Shown: piece by piece, positions 1 through 8,425 of the stretch
Layout of the letters: the number at the start of each line of letters is the position of its first letter
Position numbering within the stretch: position 1 is the first letter of the stretch
Source of the DNA: an uncultured Dokdonella sp.
GTDB taxonomy: Bacteria > Pseudomonadota > Gammaproteobacteria > Xanthomonadales > Rhodanobacteraceae
Assembly (NCBI GenBank): GCA_934526015.1
Contig: CAKSZY010000027.1
Coordinates: 1-30,458 of the forward strand
Reading direction: 5' to 3'
Length of the DNA: 30,458 nt
Notes under the pieces: model-generated
The model's input: only the letters and a program-made list of their open reading frames with translations
The model's database searches: none
What the model was told of the DNA's origin: nothing
Translations under genes and position numbers: made by a program

Positions 1-129
1 AGCGGGGAAAGGCGAACTGTCTGAGGCCAGGGATGGCCGAGTTGTTCGCCGGCCGCTGGGCGGCGAGCACCGCAGGGAACCGATCGGGCAACGCCCGATC
101 GGCGCGGATGCTGGGGTCGTCTTTCCTTT

Positions 130-165
130 GGTTACTTTCCTTTGACGAGACAAAGGAAAGTAACC
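130..165. repeat. Perfect 15-bp inverted repeat (TTACTTTCCTTTG family)
   Basis: Positions 130-144 are the exact reverse complement of 151-165, with a 6-base loop (ACGAGA). The stem is AT-richer than its surroundings. No gene ends just before it, so it looks more like a dispersed palindromic element than a gene-specific terminator. Similar GGTTACTTT...AAAGTAACC elements are, from memory, present in many copies in Xanthomonadales. Confidence 0.6.
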
Positions 166-171
166 CGCTCG

Positions 172-332
172 CCGCCGAGGCGAGCGGAACCCGTGGTTCA
201 ACACACCCAAGTGAGAGCGAAGAACCAAAGCCAGGAGCGGGATTCCTGCCCAAACCGGAATGACGATGCCAGGACACCGCCGAGGCGAGCGGAACCCGAG
301 GTTCGACACACCCAAGAGAATGCGAAGAGCCA
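172..332. repeat. Direct repeat, two copies about 105 bases apart
   Basis: Copy one starts at 172 and copy two at 277. Both begin CCGCCGAGGCGAGCGGAACC, continue with GGTTC and ACACACCCAAG, and diverge gradually into related GCGAAGARCCAA sequence. A third, short partial copy (GCCGCCGAGGCGA) lies at 381-393. The unit contains no gene. Confidence 0.55.
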
Positions 333-403
333 AGGCATAGAGCTGGATGTCGGCCTCCACCAGCATGACGGCGCAAGGGCGCCGCCGAGGCGATCCGGGA
401 ACG

Positions 404-437
404 GGTTCACTTCCAGCACAAGCCCAGGAAGTGAACC
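404..437 (-). terminator. Candidate hairpin terminator of the subtilase gene
   Basis: GGTTCACTTCC at 404-414 pairs perfectly with GGAAGTGAACC at 427-437 (11 bp, 12-base loop). It begins 28 bases past the subtilase stop codon, which is read on the minus strand. No T tract follows in that direction, so it may be a weak or Rho-assisted terminator, or an RNA-stabilising hairpin. Confidence 0.4.
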
Positions 438-464
438 TGCCCTCGTTCCGCCGACCCCGTTCCG

Positions 465-3152
465 TCAGTCGAACCCGTCCGCGAAGATCGAATCGCCGAT
501 CAAGATCGATACCGTCGAGCTGTCGTTGGCGGCGTTGGTGTCGATGAACTGGGCGGCGCCGACCGTGCCGGTGCTGACGAGCGCGCTGCCGATTTCGACG
601 CCCGGATCCACCTGCGCCTCGATGTCGAGCACGCGGGCGAAGCTGCCGGGGGCGACGGTTTCTCCGCTCAGCGTGCATTCGACGGTCGTCGTGCCCGTGC
701 AGATCCACGTGCCGCCGCCACTGACGACACGGTTGCCGACGTAGGAGAGGCCGGCTGCGAGTTCGAGGGTCAGGGTCACGTTGTTGGCCGGATCGCCGGC
801 GAAATTGGCGATGCTGGCGACGAAATGGACGCCGCCACCCGGCGTGGCGACCGCAGGCGTCCCGCCCATCGAAACGCCGAGATCGCCGCTGCCGAGCGGC
901 GCCTCGCTGCAGTTGTAGCAGACCAGGGCGAAGTCCTGTGCCGGCGCCCCCGGCGTGTACGGATTGAGGGCATCGGCCGAGATGTTCGCGGCGAGGACCT
1001 CGATCGTCACCGGCCCGCCGAGTTGCGCAGCGCTCAGGAACACGCCTTCGAGGTTGTTCATGGCGTCGGCACTGCCGCCGCCGGTCGACCAGCCGTCGGC
1101 GCCGATGACGTTGCCGCGGTAGCTGGTGCCGGCGCTGTCGACCACGAGGTCGAGGTTGTTGACCCAGGCCGGACTGGTGCCGCCGAGACCGTGGCCCTTG
1201 GCGTCGGTCCAGGCCAGCATGATGCGCAGCGGGCGCGACGGATCGGCCGGCGTCACCTGGCGCGTCCAGTTTTCACCGGCCGCGGTGAACACCTCGGACT
1301 GGTCGAAATAGAGCACCGGATCGGCCGGGTTGGCGACCGCGTCGAGATCGAGGCGGCCATAGCCCTGGAAGCGGTCCGGGCGATGGCCCATGACGCGGCC
1401 ATCGGCATCGTTGAACCCGGAGAGATCCTTGGCGACGGCGGTGAAAGCGGCCTTGACCAGGGCCGGGCTCGGCGTCGCGCCGGCGTGTTCGCTGCGGTAC
1501 TTCGAGATGAACACGGACGACGCCCCGGTGACCACCGGCGAGGCCATCGAGGTGCCGCAGTTGAAGCCGAACGCGGTGTCGCTGCCGCTGCTGGTGGCAT
1601 CGGTGTTGCAGCCGGGGGCGACGATGTGGGGGACACGACGACCGTCGCAGGCGTTGCCGTGGGCCGAGTTCGACGACACGTTGAAGAGGTTCGCGACCTG
1701 TGCGCCGCCGCTGGACTGCAGGCTGGTCGAGCCGACCGCGAACAGGTTCTTCGCTTCGTCCGGCGAGCCGAGCGACGACGGCGCGCAAATGCCGGTCGGG
1801 CGTTCGCCGTTGCCGTTCATGATCGACCAGACGTTGAGCAGTTGCTGGTTGCCCGGCACGTCGGGATTGGCATCGCGGGCGACGATGTCGATCTGCTGGG
1901 TGGGGATGTCGTAGCCCTGCGGGGTCGAGGTCGGCCCCCACGAGTTGTTGGTCAGCACGGCATTGCTGAGGCTCGATTCCCTGAAGATCGTCAGCATGCC
2001 GTTGGCGATCATCGAGCCCGCGCCGCTGCCGAGGAAGGCGTTGTAGCGCTGCTGCACGAGGTTGGCGCCGGGGGCGACGCCCTGGCCGCGCAGGAAGCCG
2101 TTGAGCAGGATTCCGGTCGTGCCGGTGCCGGCGATCGCGCCGGCGACATGGGTGCCGTGCGAATTGTTGCTGGTCGAACAGCTGGTCGGCGACCCGCCGG
2201 CGGAAACGCAGGGGAGCATGCGCGAGGCGAGATCGGCATGCGTCGTGCGGATGCCGCCGTCGACGACGCTGGCGACGACGCCGCTGCCTTCGTGGCCGAG
2301 CGCGTCGAGCCAGGTCCGGTAGCCCGGCACGACCGTGTACGGCGGCGCCGCGGCGTGGGCGCCGACGATCGACTGGTTGCTCATTTCGCCGCGCGCACCG
2401 CCGGTGGCCGGGCTGTCCTGCACGGTGTAGACGCCGGCGATCGCGGCGAGGTCGAGGTAGCGGTCGCCGGGTGCATCGAGGTGGACGACGGCGAAGTGGC
2501 GGTCGACCGCGGTGTACGACTCGACCTGCACGCCGAGGGCTTCGATCTCGGAGGTCATGTCCGCGGCATCGCGATGCCGGCTGACCAGGGCCATGGTCGG
2601 GCGTCGTTGCGGGCCGAAGGCGCGTTGTCCGGGCTGCACGCGGAAGGCGGTCTGGAACTCGCCGGCCCAGCGGATGCCGTCGCCGGCGGTGGCACGCGAC
2701 AGGCTCGCCGCATCGCTCCAGACGACATAACCGAACGGATGGATGTACTGCGCCGGAAGGGCGCCGTCGGCCTGCAGGCGGGCGAGCCACTCCGGCTTGA
2801 CCGGACCCTTGAACTGCACCAGACGCCAATCGGCTCCGGAACCGCGCGGCGCGCTCGCCGCCGGCAGCGCGTGCAGCGGATCGAAGCGCAGGCCGCCGAG
2901 ATCGAACGTGTAGGCATCGGCGATCGTCTCGAGCGCGACGCCGGCGGCACGCAGCGATTCCGCATCGACTGCGCTGGCCGGCAACCACTGGAAGCGACCG
3001 TAGTCGAGCGTTTCGCTGCCGCCGGCAACGAAGGGCGCGATGCGTGCGGCCGCGGCGTCGACGCGCAGCCAGGTTTCCGTGGCAGGGGCTTCGGCAGCGA
3101 GGGTGGAGGTGCCGGCAAGGAGGGTGGTGATGGCAAGGGCGAGTCGGTTCAA
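465..3152 (-). CDS. Secreted S8 subtilisin-like serine protease with C-terminal IFADGFD tag
   Basis: 895-residue exported peptidase of family S8. Residues 1-20 form a signal peptide with likely cleavage near TLA/AEA. The catalytic triad is visible: Asp298 in VVDGG, His332 in SHGTHVAG and Ser535 in CGTSMASP. An N-terminal region of about 270 residues precedes the protease domain, longer than a simple propeptide. Residues of about 770-885 look like a DUF11-type beta-sandwich (PGGGVHF, WICTGTTTVECTL, NAANDSSTV). The protein ends in DSIFADGFD; the IFADGFD/E tail recurs on secreted proteins of Rhodanobacteraceae in my memory and may be a sorting or anchoring tag. The start is TTG at 3152, with no good Shine-Dalgarno sequence in front of it but a correctly placed signal peptide behind it. 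The gene stands alone and its substrate is unknown. Confidence 0.93.
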   Translation of the reverse strand: MNRLALAITTLLAGTSTLAAEAPATETWLRVDAAAARIAPFVAGGSETLDYGRFQWLPASAVDAESLRAAGVALETIADAYTFDLGGLRFDPLHALPAASAPRGSGADWRLVQFKGPVKPEWLARLQADGALPAQYIHPFGYVVWSDAASLSRATAGDGIRWAGEFQTAFRVQPGQRAFGPQRRPTMALVSRHRDAADMTSEIEALGVQVESYTAVDRHFAVVHLDAPGDRYLDLAAIAGVYTVQDSPATGGARGEMSNQSIVGAHAAAPPYTVVPGYRTWLDALGHEGSGVVASVVDGGIRTTHADLASRMLPCVSAGGSPTSCSTSNNSHGTHVAGAIAGTGTTGILLNGFLRGQGVAPGANLVQQRYNAFLGSGAGSMIANGMLTIFRESSLSNAVLTNNSWGPTSTPQGYDIPTQQIDIVARDANPDVPGNQQLLNVWSIMNGNGERPTGICAPSSLGSPDEAKNLFAVGSTSLQSSGGAQVANLFNVSSNSAHGNACDGRRVPHIVAPGCNTDATSSGSDTAFGFNCGTSMASPVVTGASSVFISKYRSEHAGATPSPALVKAAFTAVAKDLSGFNDADGRVMGHRPDRFQGYGRLDLDAVANPADPVLYFDQSEVFTAAGENWTRQVTPADPSRPLRIMLAWTDAKGHGLGGTSPAWVNNLDLVVDSAGTSYRGNVIGADGWSTGGGSADAMNNLEGVFLSAAQLGGPVTIEVLAANISADALNPYTPGAPAQDFALVCYNCSEAPLGSGDLGVSMGGTPAVATPGGGVHFVASIANFAGDPANNVTLTLELAAGLSYVGNRVVSGGGTWICTGTTTVECTLSGETVAPGSFARVLDIEAQVDPGVEIGSALVSTGTVGAAQFIDTNAANDSSTVSILIGDSIFADGFD

Positions 3153-3466
3153 GGGGGTGTCCGGAAAGGGGCGAACCCGTCGATGGTACGGGATGCCACG
3201 GCCGGCGCCACAAGGGCCGGTTCGCGCTGCACGCCGCGAGGGATCGCACCGTCGGCCGGGCGGCTCTGCCGGCCTCCGCGCAGGGGCGGTCGACAGCTTG
3301 TCAAATCAAGATGTTGCAGGCCTTTCCCTGAAAGCGCGCGAGCTCGCAGCGCAGGCGCGAGCGGTCGCTGCCGGCGACGGCCGTCGCGCTCCGCGGCGCG
3401 TCTTCGCCGCAAGCGGATGCCTGCGCGGGTTCGCGGGGGTCGGAAGCCGTCGCGTCGAGGCGGGGG
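3153..3466. other. Gene-free spacer between subtilase and permease genes
   Basis: These 314 bases should hold the subtilase promoter, because the permease gene ends at 3467. A TTGACA-like hexamer read on the minus strand lies near 3298-3304 but has no acceptable -10 element at normal spacing. I see no hairpin terminator with a T tract for the permease gene, and no small gene. Confidence 0.5.
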
Positions 3467-4864
3467 TCAGACCCAGCCGGTGAGATAGAACAGGGCGATC
3501 ACCACGAACACCGAGAGCGTCTTGATCACGGTGATCGCGAAGATGTCCTTGTAGCTCTGCCGGTGGCTGAGGCCGGTCACCGCCAGCAGGGTGATGACGG
3601 CACCGTTGTGCGGCAGCGTGTCCATGCCGCCCGAGGCCATCGAGGCGACGCGGTGCAGCACCTCCATCGGGATGCCGGCGGCGTGGGCATTGGCGATGAA
3701 GCTGTCGGCCATCGCCGCCAGGGCGATGCTCATGCCGCCCGAGGCCGAGCCGGTGATGCCGGCCAGCGCAGTGACCGAAACGGCCTCGTTGACCAGCGGG
3801 TCGGGGATCGACTGCAGCGCATGGGCGACGACGAGGAAGCCGGGCAGGGCGGCGATGACCGCGCCGAAGCCGTATTCCGATGCGGTGTTCATCGAGGCGA
3901 GCAGGGCGCCGCCGATCGCGTTCCTGGTGCCCTCGGCGAAACTCGCCAGCACCGGGCGCCAGGCGAATGCGATCACGCAGAGGATGCCGACCAGCAGCGC
4001 GCCCTCGACCGCCCAGATCGCCGCCACCTTGGAGACCTCCTGCACGACCGGCGCCGGGTTGCCGATCACCGACGGCACGAACGACTGGCTGGCGCCGTAA
4101 TACTGCGGAATCCAGCGCGTGAACAGGAAGTTCGCCACGCCGACCAGCACGAGCGGCAGGATCGCGATCAGCGGATGGGCGAGGCGGTCACCGCGGAACG
4201 GTTCGGGCTCGTTGAGCAGGTTGCCGCCGTAGCCTTCGCCGGCGCGCGCGGCGGCGCGGCGACGGGATTCGAGATAGGCCATGCCGACGCAGAGGATGAA
4301 CACGCCGCCGAGCGTGCCGAGCACCGGCGCCGCCCAGCCGTCGGTGCCGAAGAACGCGGTCGGGATGATGTTCTGGATCTGCGGGGTGCCGGGCAGCGCG
4401 TCCATGGTGAAGGTGAACGCGCCGAGGGCGATCGTGCCGGGAATCAGGCGCTTGGGAATGTCGCTCTGGCGGAACAGTTCGGCGGCGAACGGATAGACCG
4501 CGAACACCACCACGAACAGCGACACGCCGCCGTAGGTCAGCAGCGCGCAGACCAGCAAGATCGACAGCATCGCGCGCCGGGCGCCGACGATGCGGATGGT
4601 CGCCGCGACGATCGATTTCGAGAAGCCCGAGATCTCGATCAGCTTGCCGAACACCGCGCCGAGCACGAACACCGGGAAGTACAGCTTGAGGAAGCCGACC
4701 ATCTTGTCCATGAACAGGCCGGTGAACATCGGCGCGACCAGCGAGGGGTCGGTCAGCAGCACGGCGCCGAGCGCGGCGACCGGGGCGAACAGGATCACGC
4801 TGTAGCCGCGGTAGGCGACCAGCATCAGGAAGGCCAGCGCGGCCAGCACGATCAACAGGGACAT
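3467..4864 (-). CDS. GntP-family permease, candidate 3-hydroxybutyrate transporter
   Basis: 465-residue polytopic inner-membrane protein, very hydrophobic throughout, starting MSLLIVLAALAFLMLVAYRG and ending in LTGWV. Features typical of the GntP family are visible: LLTYGGVSLFVVVF, the FTMDALPGTPQIQN stretch, a STASEYGFGAV-like segment (here NTASEYGFGAV) and a late GSASGGMSIAL / MDTLPHNGAVI region. GntP members carry gluconate and related acids; one branch is annotated as D-beta-hydroxybutyrate permease. The start at 4864 has GGAG a few bases upstream; longer in-frame extensions would run through the divergent promoter region. It is transcribed away from a TonB receptor and PHB depolymerase-like gene, which favours a hydroxybutyrate substrate (inference). 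The family assignment is firm and the substrate is not. Confidence 0.88.
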   Translation of the reverse strand: MSLLIVLAALAFLMLVAYRGYSVILFAPVAALGAVLLTDPSLVAPMFTGLFMDKMVGFLKLYFPVFVLGAVFGKLIEISGFSKSIVAATIRIVGARRAMLSILLVCALLTYGGVSLFVVVFAVYPFAAELFRQSDIPKRLIPGTIALGAFTFTMDALPGTPQIQNIIPTAFFGTDGWAAPVLGTLGGVFILCVGMAYLESRRRAAARAGEGYGGNLLNEPEPFRGDRLAHPLIAILPLVLVGVANFLFTRWIPQYYGASQSFVPSVIGNPAPVVQEVSKVAAIWAVEGALLVGILCVIAFAWRPVLASFAEGTRNAIGGALLASMNTASEYGFGAVIAALPGFLVVAHALQSIPDPLVNEAVSVTALAGITGSASGGMSIALAAMADSFIANAHAAGIPMEVLHRVASMASGGMDTLPHNGAVITLLAVTGLSHRQSYKDIFAITVIKTLSVFVVIALFYLTGWV

Positions 4865-4926
4865 GCGGTACTCCACGGCTCGCGCGATGGCCGCGGAGTA
4901 TCCGCAGCGGCAGCGGTCTTCTCCCA

Positions 4927-4942
4927 CTGTACGAAGGTACAG
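4927..4942. promoter_or_regulatory. Candidate operator CTGTAC-N4-GTACAG
   Basis: A perfect 6-bp inverted repeat, CTGTAC GAAG GTACAG, lies in the divergent spacer about 63 bases from the permease start and 125 from the receptor start. Its AT content is higher than the surroundings. Size and symmetry suit a dimeric repressor or activator; no regulator gene is adjacent, so the binding protein is unknown. Confidence 0.35.
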
Positions 4943-4989
4943 GTGTCGCCGTCGCCGTCGCGCCGCCAGACTCCCGCCCGCCGGAAATC

Positions 4990-5008
4990 CGCAGCATGCC
5001 GTGCTGCG
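4990..5008. promoter_or_regulatory. Second inverted repeat CGCAGCA-N5-TGCTGCG
   Basis: CGCAGCA at 4990-4996 and TGCTGCG at 5002-5008 form a perfect 7-bp inverted repeat around TGCCG. It lies about 58 bases before the receptor start codon, so it could be an operator or a hairpin in the leader RNA. Confidence 0.3.
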
Positions 5009-5066
5009 CGGTCGCCGATCCCGCTTGTCCACCAGCCAGATCGCCATCAGAACAGAAGGGGGCGTC

Positions 5067-7310
5067 ATGAAGCGCAACAGAATCAGTCTTGCCATCGGCC
5101 TGCTGCTCGGCGTCAGCGCCACGGGTGCGTTGCATGCGCAGGAAACCGCCGCGCCGGCCGCCACCGAAGAGGGCGTCGACACCCAGCGCCTCGACGAAGT
5201 CGTCGTCACCGCCCGCCGGCGCGAGGAATCGCTGCAGGAAGTGCCGGTCGCGATCAGCGCGTTCTCGGCCGAGGACCTCACCGACATGCAGGCGGACAAC
5301 ATCGACAGCCTGCAGGGCGCGGTGCCGAACATGAACATCGTGCAGGGCCGCGGATCGTCCTCCTCGGTGAACGTGTTCATCCGCGGCATCGGCCAGCCCG
5401 ATGCGCTGCAGACCTTCGATCCCGGCGTCGGCATGTACGTCGACGACGTCTACTACTCGCGCATCCAGGGCGCGCTGTTCAAGCTCTACGACATCGACCA
5501 CGTCGAGGTGTTGCGCGGCCCGCAGGGCACGCTCTACGGCAAGAACTCGACCGGTGGCGCGATCAAGATCGTGACCCGCGAGCCCGGCGACGAGACCACC
5601 GGCAGCGTCGAGGTCAGCGCCGGCAACTTCGGCCTGCTCGAGGCGAAGGCCTACGTGGCGGCGCCGCTCAACGACACCTGGGGCATCAGTGCGGCGCTGG
5701 TCGGCACCGACAACGACGGCTACGTGAAGGACCCGGCCACCGGCAAGCGCTACAACTCGTCCGACACCGAGGCGGTGCGCCTCAAGCTGGTCGGCACGCC
5801 GAGCGACACCTTCAAGGCGGTGTTCTCGGTCGACTACACCCACCAGGACAACCCGCTCACCCTCGGTCATCCGGAAGCGCCGCTGATCCGCACCGACCTC
5901 GCCCTCGGCGCGGTCGTGCTGCGCCCGGCCGACGACGGCCGCTACGACTTTCGTTCGCGCACCTCGCTCGATCCCGACCAGGGCCAGAAGCTGATCCACA
6001 AGGGCGCCTCCGCGGCGCTGACCTGGACGCCGTCGGAGGCGTGGACGATCAAGAGCATCACCGCCTGGCGTGACCTCGTCTCCAAGGCCTACATCGACAT
6101 CGACGCTTCCGAGTACGTGCTCGGCGACGTCTACGTCGGCGTCGACCAGGACCAGTTCAGCCAGGAACTGCAGGCCCAGTACGACAACGGCGGCAACCTG
6201 CACGCGACCTACGGACTGTATTTCATGCGCGAGCACGTGCCGTCGGAGCAGCTGGCCTGGGCCGACGACTTCTTCGGCTTCGCCGGTGCGCCGATCACCT
6301 TCCTGCGCACGATCGACGACGACCTCACCACCCGCAGCACCGCCGCCTACGGCCAGGTCAACTGGGAGTTCGCCCCGAGCTGGACCCTCGGCGCCGGCCT
6401 GCGCTACACCCGCGAGACCAAGGATTACGAGCGCACCACCAGCACCTACTGGGGCCCGGTGCTGGCCGCGCTCAACGGCACCGTCGCCTTCGACGCGAAG
6501 AAGACCTGGAATGCGGTCACTCCGTCGCTGAGCCTGCAGAAGCAGTTCAGTGACCAGCTGATGGGCTATGTCTCGGCCAACCGCGGCTTCAAGTCCGGCG
6601 GATTCAACGGCCGCGCCAACGCCGCCGCCGAAGCGGCACGTCCCGAGTTCGATCCGGAGTTCGTCTGGACCTACGAGATGGGCCTGAAGATGAGCTCGGC
6701 CGATGGTCGCCTGCTCGGCGGCATCACCGCCTTCCACAGCAACTACGACGACTTCCAGGCCCGCGTCAGCGGCGAGGAAGCCGGCAGCTTCCCGGTGCTC
6801 AACGCCGCCAAGCTGAAGATCGACGGCGTCGAGTTCGAGGGCACGGCGATGGTCGGCGACGGCACCCGCCTGTCGGCCCAGGTCGGCTGGATGAACGCGC
6901 GCTATGACCGCTTCGACGATCCGCGCGTGCTGACCACGCCGGCGCTGGCCGGCCTGCACGACCATGTGCCGTTCTCGCCGCGCTGGACCGCGCGCATCGC
7001 CGCCAGCCACATCTTCCAGCTGGGTGATTCCGGCAGCCTGACCCTCGGCGGCGACCTGTCCTACCGCGACGAAAGCTGGCTCAGCGTCGACAACCGCGAC
7101 GTGCTGCGGCAGGACGCCTTCAGCCTGGTCGGCCTGTTCGGCGTGTGGGATTCGCCCGACTACCGCTGGCAGATCCGCACCGGCGTGCGCAACCTGACCG
7201 ACAAGCTCTACAAGACGGATGCGCAGGAGTTCTCCAGCGTCGGCAACATCCAGACCGCCTACTACGGAATGCCGCGCAACTACTACATCACCGCGCGCTA
7301 CAACTTCTGA
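5067..7310 (+). CDS. TonB-dependent outer-membrane receptor
   Basis: 747-residue active-transport pore of the outer membrane. The signal peptide is MKRNRISLAIGLLLGVSATG...HAQ with cleavage after LHA or HAQ. A TonB-box/plug start follows (LDEVVVTARRREESLQEVPV), then plug motifs (FIRGIGQPD, GVGMYVDDVYYSR, VEVLRGPQGTLYGKNSTGGAI). The rest is an alternating beta-strand barrel ending in the aromatic terminus RYNF, as needed for barrel assembly. The ATG at 5067 follows AGAAGGGGG and is the only start that places the signal peptide correctly. The stop codon overlaps the next start by one base, which implies translational coupling with the depolymerase-like lipoprotein. The likely cargo is therefore that enzyme's substrate or products, for example hydroxybutyrate oligomers (inference). 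Confidence 0.93.
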   Translation: MKRNRISLAIGLLLGVSATGALHAQETAAPAATEEGVDTQRLDEVVVTARRREESLQEVPVAISAFSAEDLTDMQADNIDSLQGAVPNMNIVQGRGSSSSVNVFIRGIGQPDALQTFDPGVGMYVDDVYYSRIQGALFKLYDIDHVEVLRGPQGTLYGKNSTGGAIKIVTREPGDETTGSVEVSAGNFGLLEAKAYVAAPLNDTWGISAALVGTDNDGYVKDPATGKRYNSSDTEAVRLKLVGTPSDTFKAVFSVDYTHQDNPLTLGHPEAPLIRTDLALGAVVLRPADDGRYDFRSRTSLDPDQGQKLIHKGASAALTWTPSEAWTIKSITAWRDLVSKAYIDIDASEYVLGDVYVGVDQDQFSQELQAQYDNGGNLHATYGLYFMREHVPSEQLAWADDFFGFAGAPITFLRTIDDDLTTRSTAAYGQVNWEFAPSWTLGAGLRYTRETKDYERTTSTYWGPVLAALNGTVAFDAKKTWNAVTPSLSLQKQFSDQLMGYVSANRGFKSGGFNGRANAAAEAARPEFDPEFVWTYEMGLKMSSADGRLLGGITAFHSNYDDFQARVSGEEAGSFPVLNAAKLKIDGVEFEGTAMVGDGTRLSAQVGWMNARYDRFDDPRVLTTPALAGLHDHVPFSPRWTARIAASHIFQLGDSGSLTLGGDLSYRDESWLSVDNRDVLRQDAFSLVGLFGVWDSPDYRWQIRTGVRNLTDKLYKTDAQEFSSVGNIQTAYYGMPRNYYITARYNF

Positions 7311-8338
7311 TGGACCTTCCGCGCTCCCGCCTGTGCACGGCCGGCATCGCCGCGGCGATGCTGGCCGGTGTCTCCGCGTGCGGCAGCGATGCCGCGCCGG
7401 TGGCGCTGCCGTCGCTCGACCTCGACCCGGCACGCACGACCGTGTCGGGGTTGTCGTCCGGCGCCTACATGGCGACCCAGGTGCACCTCGCCTTCTCCGA
7501 TCATGTCGCCGGAGCCGCGTTGTTCGCCGGCGGGCCCTACGCCTGCGCGCAGGGCAAGCTGGAGACCGCGCTCGGTTCCTGCCTGGCACCGGAAGCCGGC
7601 ATGTTGCCCGATCCCGGCGTGCTCGCCGGACTCGTCCGCGAGCGTGCCGCGGCCGGACGCATCGCCGCGATCGATGGCCTTGCCGGCGATGCCGTGCTGG
7701 TGTTCCGCGGTGCGCTCGACGGTACCGTCGGTGCCGGCGTCACCGCGGCGGCGGCCACGCTCTACCGCGAACTCGGCGGAGCCCGCGTCGAACTCGACGA
7801 GTCGCGTGCGATTGCCCATACCTTTCCGACCGCGGACGCCGGCAGCGCCTGCGACGTCAGCGAGAGTCCGTATCTCGGCCGCTGCGGATTCGACGGCGCC
7901 GCGGCGGTTTTCGCGGCGCTGTACGGGCCGCCACCGGCAGAGCCAGGGCCGGGTGACGGCGAACTGCGCCGCTTCAGCCAGGATCTCTACCGCAGCGAAG
8001 GCAAGGATGCGCTGCTGGCCGACAGCGGATACGTCTACGTGCCGAAGGCCTGCACGGCCGGCACGCGTTGCGCACTGCATGTCGCCTTCCACGGTTGCCA
8101 GCAGAACGCCGAAGCGGTCGGCGAGGCATTCGTGCGCGAGGCCGGCTACAACCGCTGGGCCGACGCCTACGGCGTGGTCGTGCTGTATCCTCAGACGCGA
8201 GCGAGTTTCGCGCCGCTGAATCCGAAGGCATGCTGGGACTGGTGGGGCTACGGCGGTGCCGACTACGACACCCGCGACGGCGTCCAGCTGCGCTGGGTGG
8301 CCAATGCCGCGGCGGCGCTCGGCGCGCCACTGCAGTAG
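7310..8338 (+). CDS. Type II PHB depolymerase-like esterase, predicted lipoprotein
   Basis: 342-residue alpha/beta-hydrolase. The order of active-site elements matches the type II catalytic domain of extracellular or periplasmic poly(3-hydroxybutyrate) depolymerases. The nucleophile box GLSSGAYM is near the N-terminus (Ser49), followed by Asp137 in GALDGTV and His170 in AHTFPT. The oxyanion-hole HGCQQ (His261) comes late, then a conserved CWDWWGYGG segment. The first 24 residues carry a lipobox (VSAC, Cys24), so the enzyme is probably lipid-anchored facing the periplasm or cell surface. I see no substrate-binding or linker domain of the kind found in fully secreted depolymerases. The start overlaps the receptor stop (TGATGG), so the two are almost certainly co-translated. 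It could instead act on other short polyesters or esters. Confidence 0.87.
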   Translation: MDLPRSRLCTAGIAAAMLAGVSACGSDAAPVALPSLDLDPARTTVSGLSSGAYMATQVHLAFSDHVAGAALFAGGPYACAQGKLETALGSCLAPEAGMLPDPGVLAGLVRERAAAGRIAAIDGLAGDAVLVFRGALDGTVGAGVTAAAATLYRELGGARVELDESRAIAHTFPTADAGSACDVSESPYLGRCGFDGAAAVFAALYGPPPAEPGPGDGELRRFSQDLYRSEGKDALLADSGYVYVPKACTAGTRCALHVAFHGCQQNAEAVGEAFVREAGYNRWADAYGVVVLYPQTRASFAPLNPKACWDWWGYGGADYDTRDGVQLRWVANAAAALGAPLQ

Positions 8339-8362
8339 GCGCTGCATCGCGCCGCGCGCGGA

Positions 8363-8377
8363 CGCAGGATGCCTGCG
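8363..8377. other. Small hairpin between depolymerase and kinase genes
   Basis: CGCAGG ATG CCTGCG is a perfect 6-bp stem with a 3-base loop, flanked by a further GCGCCG / CGGCGC pair. No T tract follows. In an 87-base gap it might partly uncouple expression of the kinase gene from the upstream pair. Confidence 0.25.
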
Positions 8378-8425
8378 CCGGCGCTGAAGGTCGGCACGCG
8401 CAAGGCTCGATGACGGAGCACGCGC

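Larger units (their letters stand above)
1..464. other. Gene-free repeat-rich flank
   Basis: No convincing gene lies here. Short open frames cross it, but they run through repeats and show no recognisable protein signature. It holds two perfect hairpins: a 9-bp stem at 80-88 / 94-102 and a 15-bp stem at 130-165. A direct repeat lies at 172-228 and 277-332, and a further hairpin sits beyond the end of the subtilase gene. The pattern around 110-165 (TTTGGTTACTTTCCTTTG and its complement) resembles a dispersed intergenic repeat that I recall from many Xanthomonadaceae genomes. That resemblance is from memory. Confidence 0.6.
4865..5066. promoter_or_regulatory. Divergent control region between permease and TonB receptor genes
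   Basis: This 202-base spacer must contain the promoters of both the leftward permease gene and the rightward receptor-depolymerase cluster. It carries two inverted repeats (listed separately) suitable for a dimeric regulator. I cannot assign clear -35/-10 or sigma-54 elements in it. AGAAGGGGG upstream of 5067 is the receptor ribosome binding site. Confidence 0.5.

Noticed and set aside
3298..3304. TTGACA on the minus strand as subtilase -35 element
   Set aside because: No usable -10 hexamer occurs 16-18 bases downstream; the following sequence is nearly pure GC.
825..3488. 887-residue open frame on the plus strand opposite the subtilase
   Set aside because: Antisense to a protease with complete triad and signal peptide; composition is arginine/glycine/alanine-rich without recognisable domains.
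4865..5066. Sigma-54 promoter in the divergent spacer, expected if CbrB-like regulation applied
   Set aside because: No GG-N10-GC element with the surrounding TGGCAC/TTGC consensus was convincing on either strand.
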